Counted from the first letter of the stretch, positions 43,268 to 55,439 are shown. The stretch is 64,000 nt of DNA from Astragalus membranaceus (GCA_039519185.1 CM076849.1:61214587-61278586); one strand, 5' to 3'. A program made the numbers and translations. The notes: generated by a model from the sequence alone, not told the origin.

Positions 43268-43562
43268 AAAAAAGTACTTTTAAAGTCGGATATAAGCAAA
43301 TATCCGACTTAAAAACTACTTTTAAAGTCGGATATAAGCAAATATCCGACTTAAAAACTATGAAGGGTGAAGCAAAAAAATAATTAAAACAAAAAAAAAT
43401 TACTTTTAAAGTCGGATATAATCAAATATCCGACTTAAAAACTGGCTTTTAAAGTCGGATTCCCATTCGACTTTAAAATTTCAGACTTTCAAAGTCGACT
43501 CGATCGAAGTCGGATTAGCATCCGACTTTAAAAGGCCGAAATATCCGACTTTAAAGCCCTTT
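43268..43562. repeat. GTCGGATAT/ATATCCGAC subterminal hairpins
   Basis: Four or more inverted words, AAGTCGGATATAAGCAAATA with TCCGACTT, occur here. There are also duplicated phrases TGAAGGGTGAAGCAAAAAAA at 43236 and 43362. Confidence 0.88.
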
Positions 43563-43574
43563 TTTCCACTAGTG

Positions 43575-43922
43575 AATGAGGCACGCAGTCAACAGCCAAC
43601 GGCCACAAGAAATGGAAGAAATATCCCTAATTCAGTGCTGAAAACTGAGCAAATATTGTTGACTAATAAGGTGAGAGAGTCAGCCCACTTAGGTTCTGAG
43701 CGTATGGGCCCCAGTGGAATGCAGATTATGACGGCACGTCGCCCTCTGATTATGGGAAGCACCGGCTACGAGATCGAAGAAGAGGAGATGCATGATGACA
43801 TTCGGAAAAGAAAGCGCCTTGATGGTAGTTCTTCATCTGGCACGATCTCCGGAATTCAATCAACAGCGAATGGGTTTTTTTTATTGGCAGGTCCTGGCAG
43901 TCAGGCCTGCCAGGAGAAATGA
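43575..43922 (+). pseudogene. LINE ORF1 C-terminal part
   Basis: The frame continues that before the CACTA insertion (SNRN, then N/EARSQQPTATRNG). It is polar and ends ACQEK. Its stop codon overlaps the ORF2 start as ATGA at 43919-43922, a usual L1 arrangement in plants. No folded domain is visible. Confidence 0.7.
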
Positions 43923-44896
43923 ATATACTTAGTTGGAATTGTCGAGGCTTGGGTCATCACTCGGCAATTCCTATGCTTCGAGACCTGGTCCGGAGTAATA
44001 ATCCGGAACTAAATTTTCTTTTTGAAACTTTATCCTATTCAAGCAAGCTGGAGACAATTCGAGTATCGCTGGGGTATGACGGTTGTGTTGTTGTAGACAG
44101 AGTTGGCAGGGGAGGGGGCGTGGCAGTACTGTGGAGAAATACTATGAGATGTAATGTTACTAGTTACTCGAGGCATCATCTAGATGTGGAGGTGGAAGAT
44201 TCGGTTATGGGGCGATGGCGTATCACAGGTTATTATGGTTTTGCTGACAGGTCCGCTAGGAGACAATCTTGGGCACTCATGCGTAGGTTGGCTGCATTAT
44301 CTACGTTACCGTGGTGTATTATAGGTGACTTTAATGATCTGTTGTCACCAGAAGATAAACGAGGGTACTGCGACCACCCAAACTATTTGATGAAAGGGTT
44401 CCAAGATGCGATTACTGATGCTAGATTGATTGACCTACCGTTGACAGGCTACCAATTCACGTGGCGGTTTGCCCTGGGTACACCACGTGCAATTGAGCAA
44501 CGCCTAGATAGGGCCTTTGCAAACAAAGAATGGTTGGATATTTTCCCTAATGTTCGGTTGCTTAATCTTATATCACCGAAATCGGACCACTCTCCTCTCT
44601 TATTACAGCGTGATCCGATGGGCGATCTTCGGAGTAGTTTCCCTTTCAGATTTGAGAATGCGTGGTTAAGGGAGCCTGACATTGATGATGTTGTTCGTGA
44701 TGGGTGGAGTCAGGGGATGGTGGGGGATATTCAGTCCCATTTGAGGGGTTGTGCGAAGTCCCTTTCAGCTTGGGGGCGTCGTTTGAGTCTCAAATTTAGG
44801 GAGCATATTGCTGGTTGTAAGGACGCTATGGAAAGGGTGCGTGACATGAGGGATAGTCTGGGTGTCTTGAGTTCAATCGAATTAAGAGGAGATTGA
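43919..44896 (+). pseudogene. LINE ORF2 endonuclease (APE type)
   Basis: The APE endonuclease domain is seen: MNILSWNCRGLGHHSAIPML, with SWNCRG as the N-terminal metal-site strand. GYYGFADRSARRQSW, PWCIIGDFNDLLSPEDKRG (GDFN motif) and ISPKSDHSPLLL (SDH motif) follow. The second conserved acid in the LFETL region is present as E (FLFETLSYSS). The frame ends early at ELRGD and the RT part starts in another frame at 44893. A one- or two-base shift at about 44885-44895 therefore separates endonuclease from RT. Confidence 0.88.
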
Positions 44897-46917
44897 ATGT
44901 CTTAATTTTACAGGAGGAGGCTTTTTGGAGGCAGCGATCGAAATCCTTTTGGCTTAAAGATGGAGATCAACATACCAATTTTTTTCATGCTAACGCTACG
45001 TGCAGGTACAAAAAGAAGAAAATAGAGCGCTTGCAGCATTTGGATGGGACCATGGCGGCTGACCCATTGTCCATTAAGCGGGTGGCGGGAGACTATTTTC
45101 AGACGTTGTTCACAAGTCAGGTTGGTGAATATGGTCCGGTGACTAGTGTGATGGAGCCTAAGTTAACAGTGGAGGATAGCGATGTCTTGACTGCTGCGTT
45201 TAGAAAGGAGGAATTCAAGGAAGCTGTAATGGCCATGGATGATGATAGGGCACCAGGCCCAGATGTCTTTAATCCGGCTTTCTTCAAGCGATATTGGACT
45301 ACTTATGGTGAAGAGATTTACGCTACTTGTATTGATTGGTTGGAGAAAGGCGAATTCCCTCATGCATTGAATGATACAAACTTGGCTCTTATTCCAAAGA
45401 CTGACAATCCCACCTCTATGAAGGACTGGCGCCCCATTGCGCTGTGCAACATCATTTACAAGATTGTGTCTAAGGTACTTGCTAATCGCCTTAAACATGT
45501 TCTCTCCAAGTGTGTATCTGTTGAGCAATCTGCATTTGTATTTGATCGATCCATTTTAGACAATGCGATGATTGCCTTTCAAGTCATCCATTATCTAAAA
45601 AATAAAAGGAAAGGAAAGAAGGGAGAGGTTGCTTTAAAAATTGATATGAGTAAGGCTTATGACAGGGTAGACTGGGGATACATTTATGCGGTTCTGGGAA
45701 AATTGGGATTCAATGATAAATGGATTAGTTGGATGCGCATGTGTATTGAGTCTGTTTCTCTCTGTGTGCTTGTTAACCAGGACCGTGTTGGGCCTATAAC
45801 TCCTGGAAGAGGGCTTCGGCAAGGGGATCCGCTATTGCCGTATCTGTTTATTTTATGTGCTGAAGGCCTTACAACTCTCTTGCACTGGTCATTAGCCACT
45901 GGTGATATTCATGGTTTATCTATTTGTAGAGGAGCTCCTGTGATCTCTCATCTTCTGTTTGCGGATGACTCTTTCTTATTCTTCAGGGCAACAACAGCGG
46001 AAGCTATGTGCATACAGTCTATTCTTGATATTTATGAGAAAGCTTCGGGCCAATGCATAAACCTCCAAAAGTCAGAAATATTCTTTAGTAAGAATGTACC
46101 ACCGGGTAATAAGGAGGCGCTGGCGGTTCAACTTGGTGTCAATGTCTGCTTGGGCACCGGCAAATACCTGGGTCTTCCTTCTATGATCGGAAGGAGCAAG
46201 AAAGTGATGTTTAAATTTATTAAAGATAGAGTTTGGCGCAAAATCAACTCTTGGGAAGGGAATATGCTTTCTAAGACCGGCAAGGAAGTGATGATTAAAT
46301 TGGTCCTCCAAGCTATCCCGACTTACTTCATGAGTTTGTTTCTTATTCCAACCACGTTGATAGAGGAGATCGAGCGATTGTTAAACGGCTATTGGTGGGG
46401 AGGCCATGGTAATCAAACCAAGGGGATTCGGTGGATGTCTTGGGAGAAACTTTGTGTTCCTAAGATGTTTGGAGGGATGGGTTTTAGAAATTTGAAGGCC
46501 TTCAACTTGGCTTTGTTGGGGAAGTAGGCCAGGCGCATTCAATGGAAGGATCTCTATAAGGCCAAGTATTATCCTCAGGGTGACTTTTTACATGCTACCA
46601 GCCATGGCAATGGAAGCTTTGTTTGGAACAGCATCTTAGTATCCCAATGGTTACTTCGTGAAGGATCTCAATGGAGCATCTGTGATGGGACTTGTATTAG
46701 ATTGTTTGATGATAACTGGACTGGGAATTCCTCTACAATCCAGCCCCGGAATCACGGTATGTATAGCCCTTTCCTTCGTGTTGATTACTTGATTATTAAT
46801 GAACGGAAGAGGTGGAACAAAGCCCTGGTTTCCTTTCTCTTAGACGAGCAGTCCGCGGATGCTGTTTTAAAAACACCCTTATTTACATGTGTGACTGAGG
46901 ATACTTTATGTTGGCGG
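44893..46917 (+). pseudogene. LINE ORF2 reverse transcriptase and zf-RVT
   Basis: It begins in the connector (WRQRSKSFWLKDGDQHTNFF). Reverse transcriptase runs from about 45190: APGPDVFNPAFFKRYW, LALIPKTDNPTSMKDWRPIA, KIDMSKAYDRVDW, GLRQGDPLLPYLF and the catalytic LLFADDSFLF. The A-x-DD box is intact, and QGDP is intact. zf-RVT-type sequence follows (KVMIKLVLQAIPTYFMSLFL). A TAG at 46525 interrupts it (GLK/ALLGK stop), after which the frame continues to ICDGTCIRLFDDNW and ends in TLCWRG at about 46917. The protein cannot be complete. Confidence 0.9.
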
Positions 46918-47280
46918 GGTGAACTACAAAGACGTTGTTTTTGAGCTCGATGCGAAAGTTATTGTCGATGATTTTAATAACCGCCCCTCTATAACTACGG
47001 ATTATGGATGTATTTTGCACTCTATTAGAAGGGCTTTTGCTTATTTTTCTGTAAACTCTTATGTGGCTCAAGGAGAGAAACTAACAAGGTGGCTCATACT
47101 CTTGCAGGGGTAGCCTTGTTATCAGTTTCTTCTCAGACTTTCTTTGACATTCCAGCATGTATTTCTGCTTTTATTATTAATGAAATGAATAGTTTTCTTG
47201 GGTCAAAAAACAAAATTCGCACTAAACAACACCGAGTTAATTTGTCCATAAGTTCAGTGACAGAGAAGAACGTGGAATGA
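46918..47280 (+). pseudogene. LINE RNase H tail after internal deletion
   Basis: From about 46920 the text is RNase H: YKDVVFELDAKVIVDDFNNR, CILHSIRRAFAYFSVNSYVA and, in another frame, VAHTLAGVALLSVSSQTFFD. The C-terminal end of zf-RVT and the start of RNase H are missing, so a deletion joins CWRG to YKDVV. A further frameshift lies near 47080. The domain order is normal for the family. Confidence 0.75.
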
Positions 47281-47400
47281 ATATTATTGAGATAGGGAAT
47301 TACCTCCACTGAAAAGTTAACTAACATATTCAATTTTAAGAACATGGAATGAATATTATTAAGAACATGGAATGAATATTATTAAGGAGTACATCAATAA

Positions 47401-48275
47401 ATGAGTGAATTTATGCAGAACCACATGTGCTCAGATATGTTTACGTTTTAAAAAAAAACTCATGCATAAATTATTTCACAACGCAAAACACAAACCTTAC
47501 AATAATTTTAATAATTTTTTTAGGCAATTAAAATTAAAAAATAATAAAGGAAGTTAACTTTGTTTGTCTAAAAAATAACTTACCTTTAATTTAAATTACA
47601 TGATTTGATAAACTAAATACTATATTTAAAAAAAATAAATTAATACCCAATAGCACTTGAAGAGATTGTAGGGGTTTCTTCCGGTTGCCATAGAGAATAT
47701 CATGTTTATACCAAAAAAGAATAAATCAATTAATCTTTTAAATTTATATTCAAGTCCCGCGTTATAGCATTTACTCCCGGGAGAACTTCAACCACATTTA
47801 CAATAGAACCCTCATCATGGGTAGACAGCACTGGTCAGATTTTTTTTTTATTTCGCGAAAAATGGCTTCACTACACAAATACCCTTAATGGTTCGTTGAA
47901 CAATTTGTAGTTCATATGAGTATTGATATTGATAATTTATTGAGTCAAGTGATATATGTATGGTTTCGAGAGCATAAAGAGATGTGATGATTGACACTGT
48001 TTCCTTAAGATCATTTGGTTGACATTGAGCACTGGATACCATAGATGATCATTAGGTAGTCTGTTTCGGTATAAAAATGTCTAAATTGTGTAAGAATGTT
48101 CACAGAAAACAAATTTCAATAATAATTCAAAATATAATTCTTCCATTGTAAGGGGGTTAAAGTTTACGCAATTGATATTGTTTATCTCCTTTTCATTAAT
48201 TTATTTTCAAGTTCTTCAATGTATTTTACCATTACTGAAAAATAAATACAATGTCACCAATGGGTATCTCCCTCG
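47401..48275. other. AT-rich DNA without recognised gene
   Basis: No coding seen. The stretch 47650-47712 (GGTTTCTTCCGGTTGCCATA, GAGAATATCATG) resembles the tail of the SINE at 28278. Confidence 0.4.
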
Positions 48276-50134
48276 TAATTTTTTTCCAAAATTAGTATTA
48301 TCATTATTTTATTAATTTATTTATCCTTGTTTTAAAAGTATGAAGAACTAATGTCTGAAAGATTAGATGACAAGCCCGACTGGTGTTGTGTGATTCAGGC
48401 CTGAGGTTAAGAAAGTAATTTTCGTACGATTCTTATCATACCAAATAGTAGCAATGTTTTCTTAAGGATAGTACTTAAAAGTACGAAGACGAAATGCAGA
48501 AACATTAAATGAGAAGCCCGACTGGTGTTGTGTGATTCAGGCCTGAGGTTAATAAAGTAACTTTCGTACGATTCTTATTGTACAAATAGTAGCGTTGTTT
48601 TCTTAAGGATTATACTTAAAAGTATGAAGACAAAATGTCAGAAACGTTAAATGACAAGTCGGGATGGTGTTGTGTGACTCAGGCCCGGGGTTAACAAAGT
48701 AACTTCCGTACGATTCTTATCGTACCAAATAGTAGCGCTGTTTTCTTAAACTCTTAACCATTTAGTTGTGCATGGATTTATTTTATTAGACTTACTTAAA
48801 TATATAGGTGTTTTAGGGCAAGACTTTGTTCCCTGCTAATTTTTTCCAAAATTAGTATTATTATTTTATTAATTTATTTATCCTTCTTTTAAAAGTACGA
48901 AGAACTAATGTCTGAAATATTAAATGACAAGTCTGACTGGTGTTGTGTGATTCACGGTCGAGGTTAACAAAGTAATTTTCATACGATTCTTATCGTACCA
49001 AATAATAGCACTGTTTTCTTAAGGATAATACTTAAAAGTGCGAAGACGAAATGCAGAAACGTTAAATGACAAGTCCGACTAGTGTGGTGTGATTCAGGCC
49101 CGAGGTTTATAAAGTAACTTTCGTACAATTCTTATCGTATCAAATAGTAGCGATGTTTTCTTAAAGATGATACTTAAAATTACGAAGACAACATGTTAGA
49201 AACGTTAAAGGACAAGCCCGACTGGTGTTGTGTGATTCAGGCACGAGGTTAACAAAGTAACTTTCGTACGATTTTTATCGTACCAAATAGTAACGTTGTT
49301 TTCTTAAGCTCTTTACCATTTAGTTGTGTGCGGACTTATCTTCTTAAACATATTTAAAGATCTAGGTGTTATAGGGAAAGACTTCACTCCCTGATAATAT
49401 TTTTGAATAATATTATCTTTAACTATATAATCATAAGTGAGAAATGCATCATCAAGAGTGTCATGCAAAAGTCTTGCATCATCAAGAGGTTGATTCAATT
49501 AATTATGTGTTTGTATAATATGCAAGAAAGAGTCTATTGTAAAAATTATCGACTCTAACTTCTTCGAATGACGTTTCCCAACATCATGATCTTATTAATT
49601 AATGTGTTCCCTTTGTTGCCTCCAATTGCCAATAATGTTAACCAACAAACATGAACACAAAAGCTATATAATGATCATAAATGTTAAAAAAAATAATCAC
49701 ATAATATTTTAGTAGCATATTTGATGTGTTATAACCATTTAGTTGTGCATGGACTTATTTTATTAGACTTACGTAAAGATATAGGTGTTATAGGGCAAGA
49801 CTTTCCTCCCTAATAATTTTTTCCAAAATTAGTATTATTATTTTATTAATTTATTTTTCCTTCTTTTAAAAGTACGAAGAAATAATGTCTGAAATATTTA
49901 AAAGACAAGTCTGACTGGTGTTGTGTGATTCAGGGCCGAGGCTAACAAAATAATTTGCGTACGATTCTTATCATACCAAGTGATATATGTACACTAATAG
50001 TTCATATTTCTATTATCGTGTGTTGCAATTGATGGATTCCTTTTATATTAATCATTGATTTATGAATTAGTATCAATTACTTTGTTATTTGCCCCATAAT
50101 CACATCCCGTGCGTAGCACGGGGCGTCTGTCTAG
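48276..50134 (+). mobile_element. Helitron 3' end with a 142-bp tandem array
   Basis: The right end is a hairpin CCCGTGCGTAGCACGGG at about 50106-50122, then GCGTCTGTCTAG and T, matching the Helitron rule of a short hairpin about 10 bp before CTRR, next to a T. Upstream are units of 141-144 bp (CCGACTGGTGTTGTGTGATT, CAGG, CCGAGGTTAA, CGTACGATTCTTAT). They start about 48372, 48514, 48656, 48929, 49070, 49214 and 49907. A second word, CCAAAATTAGTATTATTATT, with its flanks, recurs at 48290, 48847 and 49811, giving a higher-order repeat. The 5' TC end was not identified, and no Rep/helicase is present. Confidence 0.75.
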
Positions 50135-50610
50135 TAGATAGTATAGTCAAATAAACCGCACAGAAATTATTGAAAGAATATCATCTAAGTCATCTTTGTC
50201 CTTTTCTTCCAGCCAATCATCAACAACATCGATTAGTTAATGTGTTTTACTATTACTATTTCCATTGCTTGCTATCGCATCTCCACTTAATTCCCTCAAT
50301 AATCAAAACTTCTTAAAATATAGGGGGGGCTCAAGCCATGGGAAGCTACAAGGTAGCTCCGTCCCTGGTTATGGGTGGCAGATGCAGGTGCAGAAGGTTA
50401 TATGTTACACAGATTTACAATATGTTTTAGCTCTGGTCAATGAGGAAACACATGACTTTCATAAGTTTGGAAATGAGATCACTATTATTAGAAACTTCAT
50501 CAAGATGAATTGGATTTTCAATTAGTTCACACCTTAAGGGAGGTGTGCTCAAGGCAAAGCTAGGTGCTCAAATGCATCGAAAAGGGGTAGTGGAATTAGA
50601 GCCAACATTG
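50135..50610. other. AT-rich DNA without recognised gene
   Basis: No gene is supported. A plus frame at 50265-50525 (LVNEETHDFHKFGNEI) shows no family. Confidence 0.4.
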
Positions 50611-52124
50611 AAGGTGCTTTTGCGAGCTGCTAACGAGTGTAAGCATCTCATTTAGAGTTGATAATAAACATTTTATCATTTTAACCCTATGGTATATTGG
50701 TGGATAGTGGCGGGACCACCCTATAGTCAGGGGGTCACGTGAACACCCTGAAATTTAATTTTTTCCTTTACCCCCTTATAAAAAACATTTTAACCTCTTG
50801 AATGTTAGTTTTGCACTTGAACTCCTGATTTTGCACCCAACCTGTTGGAGTTGATTGGAAATTGTGCATCTTGAAGAAGTTCCGTATTGCCTGGTTTTGT
50901 GAAGGAAGAGGGAGGCCAAGACTATATATAGAGGCTTAAGTTCTCCTTTACTAAATACACCGGTCAGAAACACTTTAAATTTGTATTTGACTTGTTTTTT
51001 CTCTTATACTATTGTTTTAGAATGTTGTGAGATGTAGTTAAATATTTTCTTTGGAGAGTGTGGTTGTACTGGGGCCATGAGATGCTTGAGAGAAGTTTAT
51101 GTGTTGTAAAAATTTGCACATAGTGTTATTCTCTAGTTGTCATTAGACAAATGGTTTGTGGTTTTTCTCCGGTTTTGGAGTTTTCCACGTTAAATTCTTG
51201 TGTTCTGATTGTGCTCATTTTATTTCTCTATGTTGTTTTCCACCAACAACTGGTATTAGAGCTTTTGGTTCAATGGGGTATTAATTTCTTAGTATGCTCT
51301 GTGGTTGCAGCTTTGTTTGACCTTCCACATTAGAAAAGACGTTTGATACTGTGAAAATGTTGTTTGAGAAAGGATCTAGCTAGAAAAGACTTGGTATTTA
51401 AGCATGGCCATTGTGACCCACCTCTGTTTTTCCTGGGAACCTACTCGGTGCACGGTTTACAGTATGTATACAGCTGAAATGATATATTTTTCAAGTGTTG
51501 TGAAGTTATACATGGAGAAATTCTTGAAGTGGTTTAGCTTCGATTGAAGTTTATTCTTTATGGTGGAGTAGGATGGTTCTTTTGAACTATGATTGTAAGT
51601 GTAAACAATGAAGGTGGAAGATGTCTTGTGTATCAATTACAATCAAGGTGGAGAATGTTAGAGTTGATTGGAAATTGAGCTTCTTGAAGAAGTCTCACAT
51701 TGCCTAGTTTTGTGAAGGAAGAGGGAAGCCAAGGCTATATATAGACGCTCAAGTTCTCTTTTACAAAATGCACCAGTCATAAATACTTTAAGTTTGTATT
51801 TGACTTGTTTTTTTCTCTTATCCTATTGTTTTAGAGTGTTGTGAGATGTAGTTAAATATTTTCTTTGGAGGGTGTGGCTGTATTGGGGCCATGGGGTGCT
51901 TGAGAGAAGTCCATGTGTTGTAAAAATTTTCACATAGTGTTATTCTCTGGTTGTCATTCGACAACGGTTTGTGGTTTTTCTCTGATTTTGGAGTTTTCTA
52001 CGTTAAATTCTTGTGTTCCGATTGTGCTTATTTTATTTTTTTATGTTGTTTTTCCCAACAAAAACATTTATTATCAACTCTAAATGAGATGCTTACACTT
52101 GTTAGCACCTCGCAAAATCACCTT
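50611..52124. repeat. inverted repeat arms of about 62 bp
   Basis: AGTGTAAGCATCTCATTTAG at 50634, with its flanks to 50674, is the inverse of 52061-52124 (AAATGAGATGCTTACACTTG). The arms enclose the miniature LTR element and about 170 bp of other sequence on the left. This could be an old fold-back element with later insertions. Confidence 0.8.
50843..52060 (+). mobile_element. miniature LTR element (TRIM-like), 1.2 kb
   Basis: Two direct repeats of about 405 bp (50843-51248 and 51656-52060) each open TGTTRGAGTTGATTGG and close CCAACA. ACTGGTATTAGAGC directly follows the first and matches the initiator-methionine tRNA primer site with one change. A purine-rich AAGGTGGAGAA lies just before the second. 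The 407-bp interior has no coding. A TATATATAGA promoter-like word lies in each LTR at about 50928 and 51738. Without TSD (CAACC and AAAAC differ), the insertion may have recombined. Confidence 0.85.
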
Positions 52125-53382
52125 CAAAATCACCTACAAGTGAGACTCTGGTTGGAACACTCGTCTCATCTTCACTAACAGTTCCTTCTCACTTTGCTAA
52201 GGGTGTGTTTGGCTTAGATTTTCCTCACCTCAAAACAGAAAATTTAGTGTCCCAATGCATCAAAACTCAAGAATACGAAATCTACTCCCTTGTATCTTTT
52301 TCTAATCTCAATTTCTCTAACCAAATTTAGGCTCAAAATCTTATACAAACTAATCAACTTCTTTTTTTTTTTTTTTTACTTTTTGTAAATGGAACCTTCT
52401 TGTATAACCATGCTGTTATTGGGTTCAACCATTATAGATTCTACATGTCCTCATCTTTTAGTTATTGGGTTCTCGTCCTTGATTTTCAAAAGGAGGATTG
52501 TTGTGTCACTTCTTTGGATTCTTAAATAGATGGTTGGTGTCTCAAGGTTTTATCTTTCGACTTTGTAGTTTCCGCTTTAATTTCCAAGGTTCTAATTTTG
52601 GGTTTCTATTCAACAAATTCACTTTTGGGGAGGGAGGGGAGGTCAAGGTGCAACAGGATGAAAGTGCTGGAAACACAAGAAAGGGGGATTTGAAATGTGT
52701 AGACCATAAATTGAATCTTTTCGCATAGACATTTACAATAGCACAATGAATGATGCTAAATGTATCGAGAGATATGCTTTTGTAATGATCAGTGGCGGAG
52801 ATTGCCCAAAATATTGGGCGGTGCCGTAAGTACTAACTAAAATATTATAATTTAAATTAACGAAAGAGAAATATAATTTTATCAAAGATTCAAAATAACA
52901 AAACTATAATATAATATATAAAAAAAGAGATGTATCTAATATAAAAGTGCTGCTTTTCGTTTTTTTAAAGACATGAAATCTTTAATAATTGAATTAGAGC
53001 TAAAGCGTTCCACTATTACTTTTTTAATATAAACCATCATATGTCCGCAACACATTCATTTTTGTCGAAGCTATACAATAAATATACAATTTATCGATAA
53101 TGAAGTTATACAACTTTCATCTTTGTTGGAAATTTTCCTCTTAAAAAACACATCAATTTTCCCAAATTTAACCATTGCATTACTCCTAAAAATTGCACAA
53201 AACAATTATCAATAATCAAAATTAATTTATTACAGTTTAACAAATAGAGTGTAAATGGATAGTTATAATCAGTTTCAATTTTTAATTTTCAATTTTCAGT
53301 CCATTGGTCACCGATGCCAACTGCAAAGCAATTCAAAAGCCGATATTGTATTATGTCATGAACCTTATATCTTCAATGTGTA
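52125..53382. other. AT-rich DNA with transposon-end fragments
   Basis: GGGTGTGTTTGGCTTAGATT at 52200 resembles a MITE end. CAGTGGCGGAGATTGCCCAA at 52789 resembles a hAT-like or related end. Partners were not seen. No gene is supported. Confidence 0.4.
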
Positions 53383-54250
53383 ACTAGTATTTTACCCGTA
53401 CATACGCACGAGTGATACTGTATTTGTTATAATTTTCTATGAAATTATAAATACGTTGAAAGTTGTAAAATGTAATAAAAGAAAAAGAAAAAACTCGATA
53501 AAATGCGATATTTCAAATTTATTAAAATAGTTTTGTTGCAAAAAGTTAAAAAAAATCAGTATCTTCTTATAATATTAATAATGGAGTAAAAATGAGGAAA
53601 AAAGAAAATGAGATTTAATATAAAATTTGCACCCCCGTTGGCGCTCCATTGGCGCTCTCGTTGTTGATCCCGTTGGCACTCTTGTCGTCACTCCGTGCGG
53701 CTCACAGAAAAAAGCAAATGAGATTTAATTATTGAGTTTTTTAGAAAAAAATTAATTTGGAAATTTTTGCTAGCAGTATCGCTTTTTTGGACAATTCGTA
53801 GTGGTTAAATGAATTTTTTTGATCAATAATGATTAAATGAATTGGTTTTAGTAGTTTGAGTAGATTTTAGTAAATAGTAAATTCTACATAATTTAATAGT
53901 AATTTTATGTAATTACTGATTTTTTACAAAAAATAAATAAAAGAAGCAGAATTTTTTTTAAAAGAAAATTCTGACTACGCGCATCAGCGCGACAAGCAGC
54001 AGGCAGCTTTTGCTGCTTGTTTTGCGCACCTGTTGGTTTTTTTCTTAGCTTTTGTGCAGTTTTTTGGTCAGTTTTTCTGCCAAAAGCTGCTGTTTTTTGT
54101 TTTTTAATGGCAAAATGTCTAAAATGCCCAAAAAAATGGGCACGTGGTGCGCAAGTGGAATGTCTAAAAATGTCAGTTTGCTAGCATTTTTTTTATTATC
54201 TTAGTATTAGATTAGATTAGATATTAGATATTAGATATTAAATATTAGAT
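53383..54250 (-). mobile_element. Helitron-like repeat (copy 2)
   Basis: ACTAGTATTTTACCCGTACA opens it; inverted, this is a CTAGT end with an imperfect CGTGCGTATGTACGGG hairpin. The body is related to 4816-6022. The far end (ATTAGATTAGATTAGATATT) inverted begins TCTAATCTAATCTAA, a plausible Helitron 5' TC terminus. A similar TCTAATCTAATCTAATATCT stretch also starts at 57518 and 61002. Confidence 0.5.
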
Positions 54251-54989
54251 AGATTAGATAGATACATTTTTACGATTGGTTTTGTACACTTAACAATTGT
54301 ATAAGTGGATTATTTTTGACATTTTGCTAGCATATGAAATAATTATACTATAGTATTAGAGATTAGATTAGTATTAGATAGATATGTTTGAAGTGGAATA
54401 AAATAGAAGTAAATGGGAATAAATAGAGATTGAAGAAGAAAAAGAGAAAGAAATGAGAGAGGAAAGAAGGAATATTATGAGAGAGAGTGAAGAGAATAAA
54501 AGAACTAAAAAAAAGAGAGAGGAGAGAGATGATGAGAAAGTGTGTAAGAGAAAAAGTAAAAATTTGTAAAAAGTAGAGATTTTTTGTCTTTTAGTGGCAA
54601 AATGTGTAAAATGCCCAAAAAAATAAACACGTGACGCGCTAGTAGAATGTCTATAAATGTCAATTTGCTAGCAGTCTAGTTTTTGTAAAAAAAAAATAGC
54701 AATCTAGCAAGCCTTTTCTTCAACATGTATCAAAGCCACTTACTCTTTCTTTTACTGCAATGGGCCACATCACATCAAGCAGCAAAGTAACCTACTTTTT
54801 ATCACTCAGTATAGTCTTTTTTAGTTACTTGACTTGACTTAAAGTTTATATTTTACAGTATTATATTAAATTTGTTTACTACAAACACACTACCCAGTAG
54901 TTTTTTATACTGACATTATGTTATTACCACGCTAGCTGCATTTTCTTTCCCGTGCATTCCCACTCACAAACTCTGTTTTTATTTATGTC
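54251..54989. other. partial third Helitron-like end and AT-rich DNA
   Basis: AATGCCCAAAAAAATAAACA, GTGACGCGCTAGTAG and AATGTCAATTTGCTAGCA at 54610-54680 repeat the end region of copy 2. The 54420-54560 region is GA-rich. No gene is supported. Confidence 0.45.
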
Positions 54990-55439
54990 GGCCACCGGGA
55001 GCTTCATTCACAACACCGTCTCTCTATTTTTGTTTCTATCTTCTCTTACGCTGAACCTGGATACCCCAACCATTTATCTTCTTCCCCTAAAACCAGATCT
55101 AGATTACATGGGCAATATACTAAAAAAGAAATTATGTTTTTTTCTGGGGGGTATACCATGGTATCCCTCCGCTCCCACTATGCTCGGCCAGTAGTTATGA
55201 TACACTAGGTGTTGTGTGCGTGCTTAAACATAAGGTCATTAACCGAACGATCTCGCTATCATTGATGTGTATAAAGTAAAGATTATAAACAAAGTAAAGC
55301 AATGAGAGAGTTAGAAAAAGAGTACACAATTATTTTATCCTAATTCACAACAACTGTTGTTACATCTTCTCCACCCATGACAAGGTGATCTTGCCTTAAA
55401 CCTTTAAGAACTTCATCCACTATAAAAGAGTATTGATCA

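Larger units (their letters stand above)
39671..43574 (+). mobile_element. 3.9-kb CACTA transposon carrying gene fragments, TSD AAT
   Basis: The left end is CACTAGTGAAAAAACAGG; the right end inverted is CACTAGTGGAAAAAAGGGC. AAT flanks both sides (39668-39670, 43575-43577). Near both ends are inverted AAGTCGGATAT...ATATCCGACTT words, one on the left and at least four on the right (43280-43560), the expected subterminal repeats. No transposase coding is present. The interior carries exon fragments of KDO transferase and tryptophan synthase alpha. It sits inside ORF1 of the LINE. Confidence 0.92.
38340..47400 (+). mobile_element. degenerate L1-type LINE, split by a CACTA element
   Basis: The 5' UTR (about 38340-38736) contains a 64-bp tandem duplication. 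ORF1 (DUF4283-like plus CCHC), ORF2 endonuclease, reverse transcriptase, zf-RVT and a piece of RNase H follow in order. The element is interrupted by a CACTA insertion at 39671-43574. The 3' side (about 47269-47385) has GGAATGAATATTATTAAG in three copies and no clear poly-A. Frameshifts, an in-frame stop and a 3' deletion make it non-autonomous. Confidence 0.85.
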
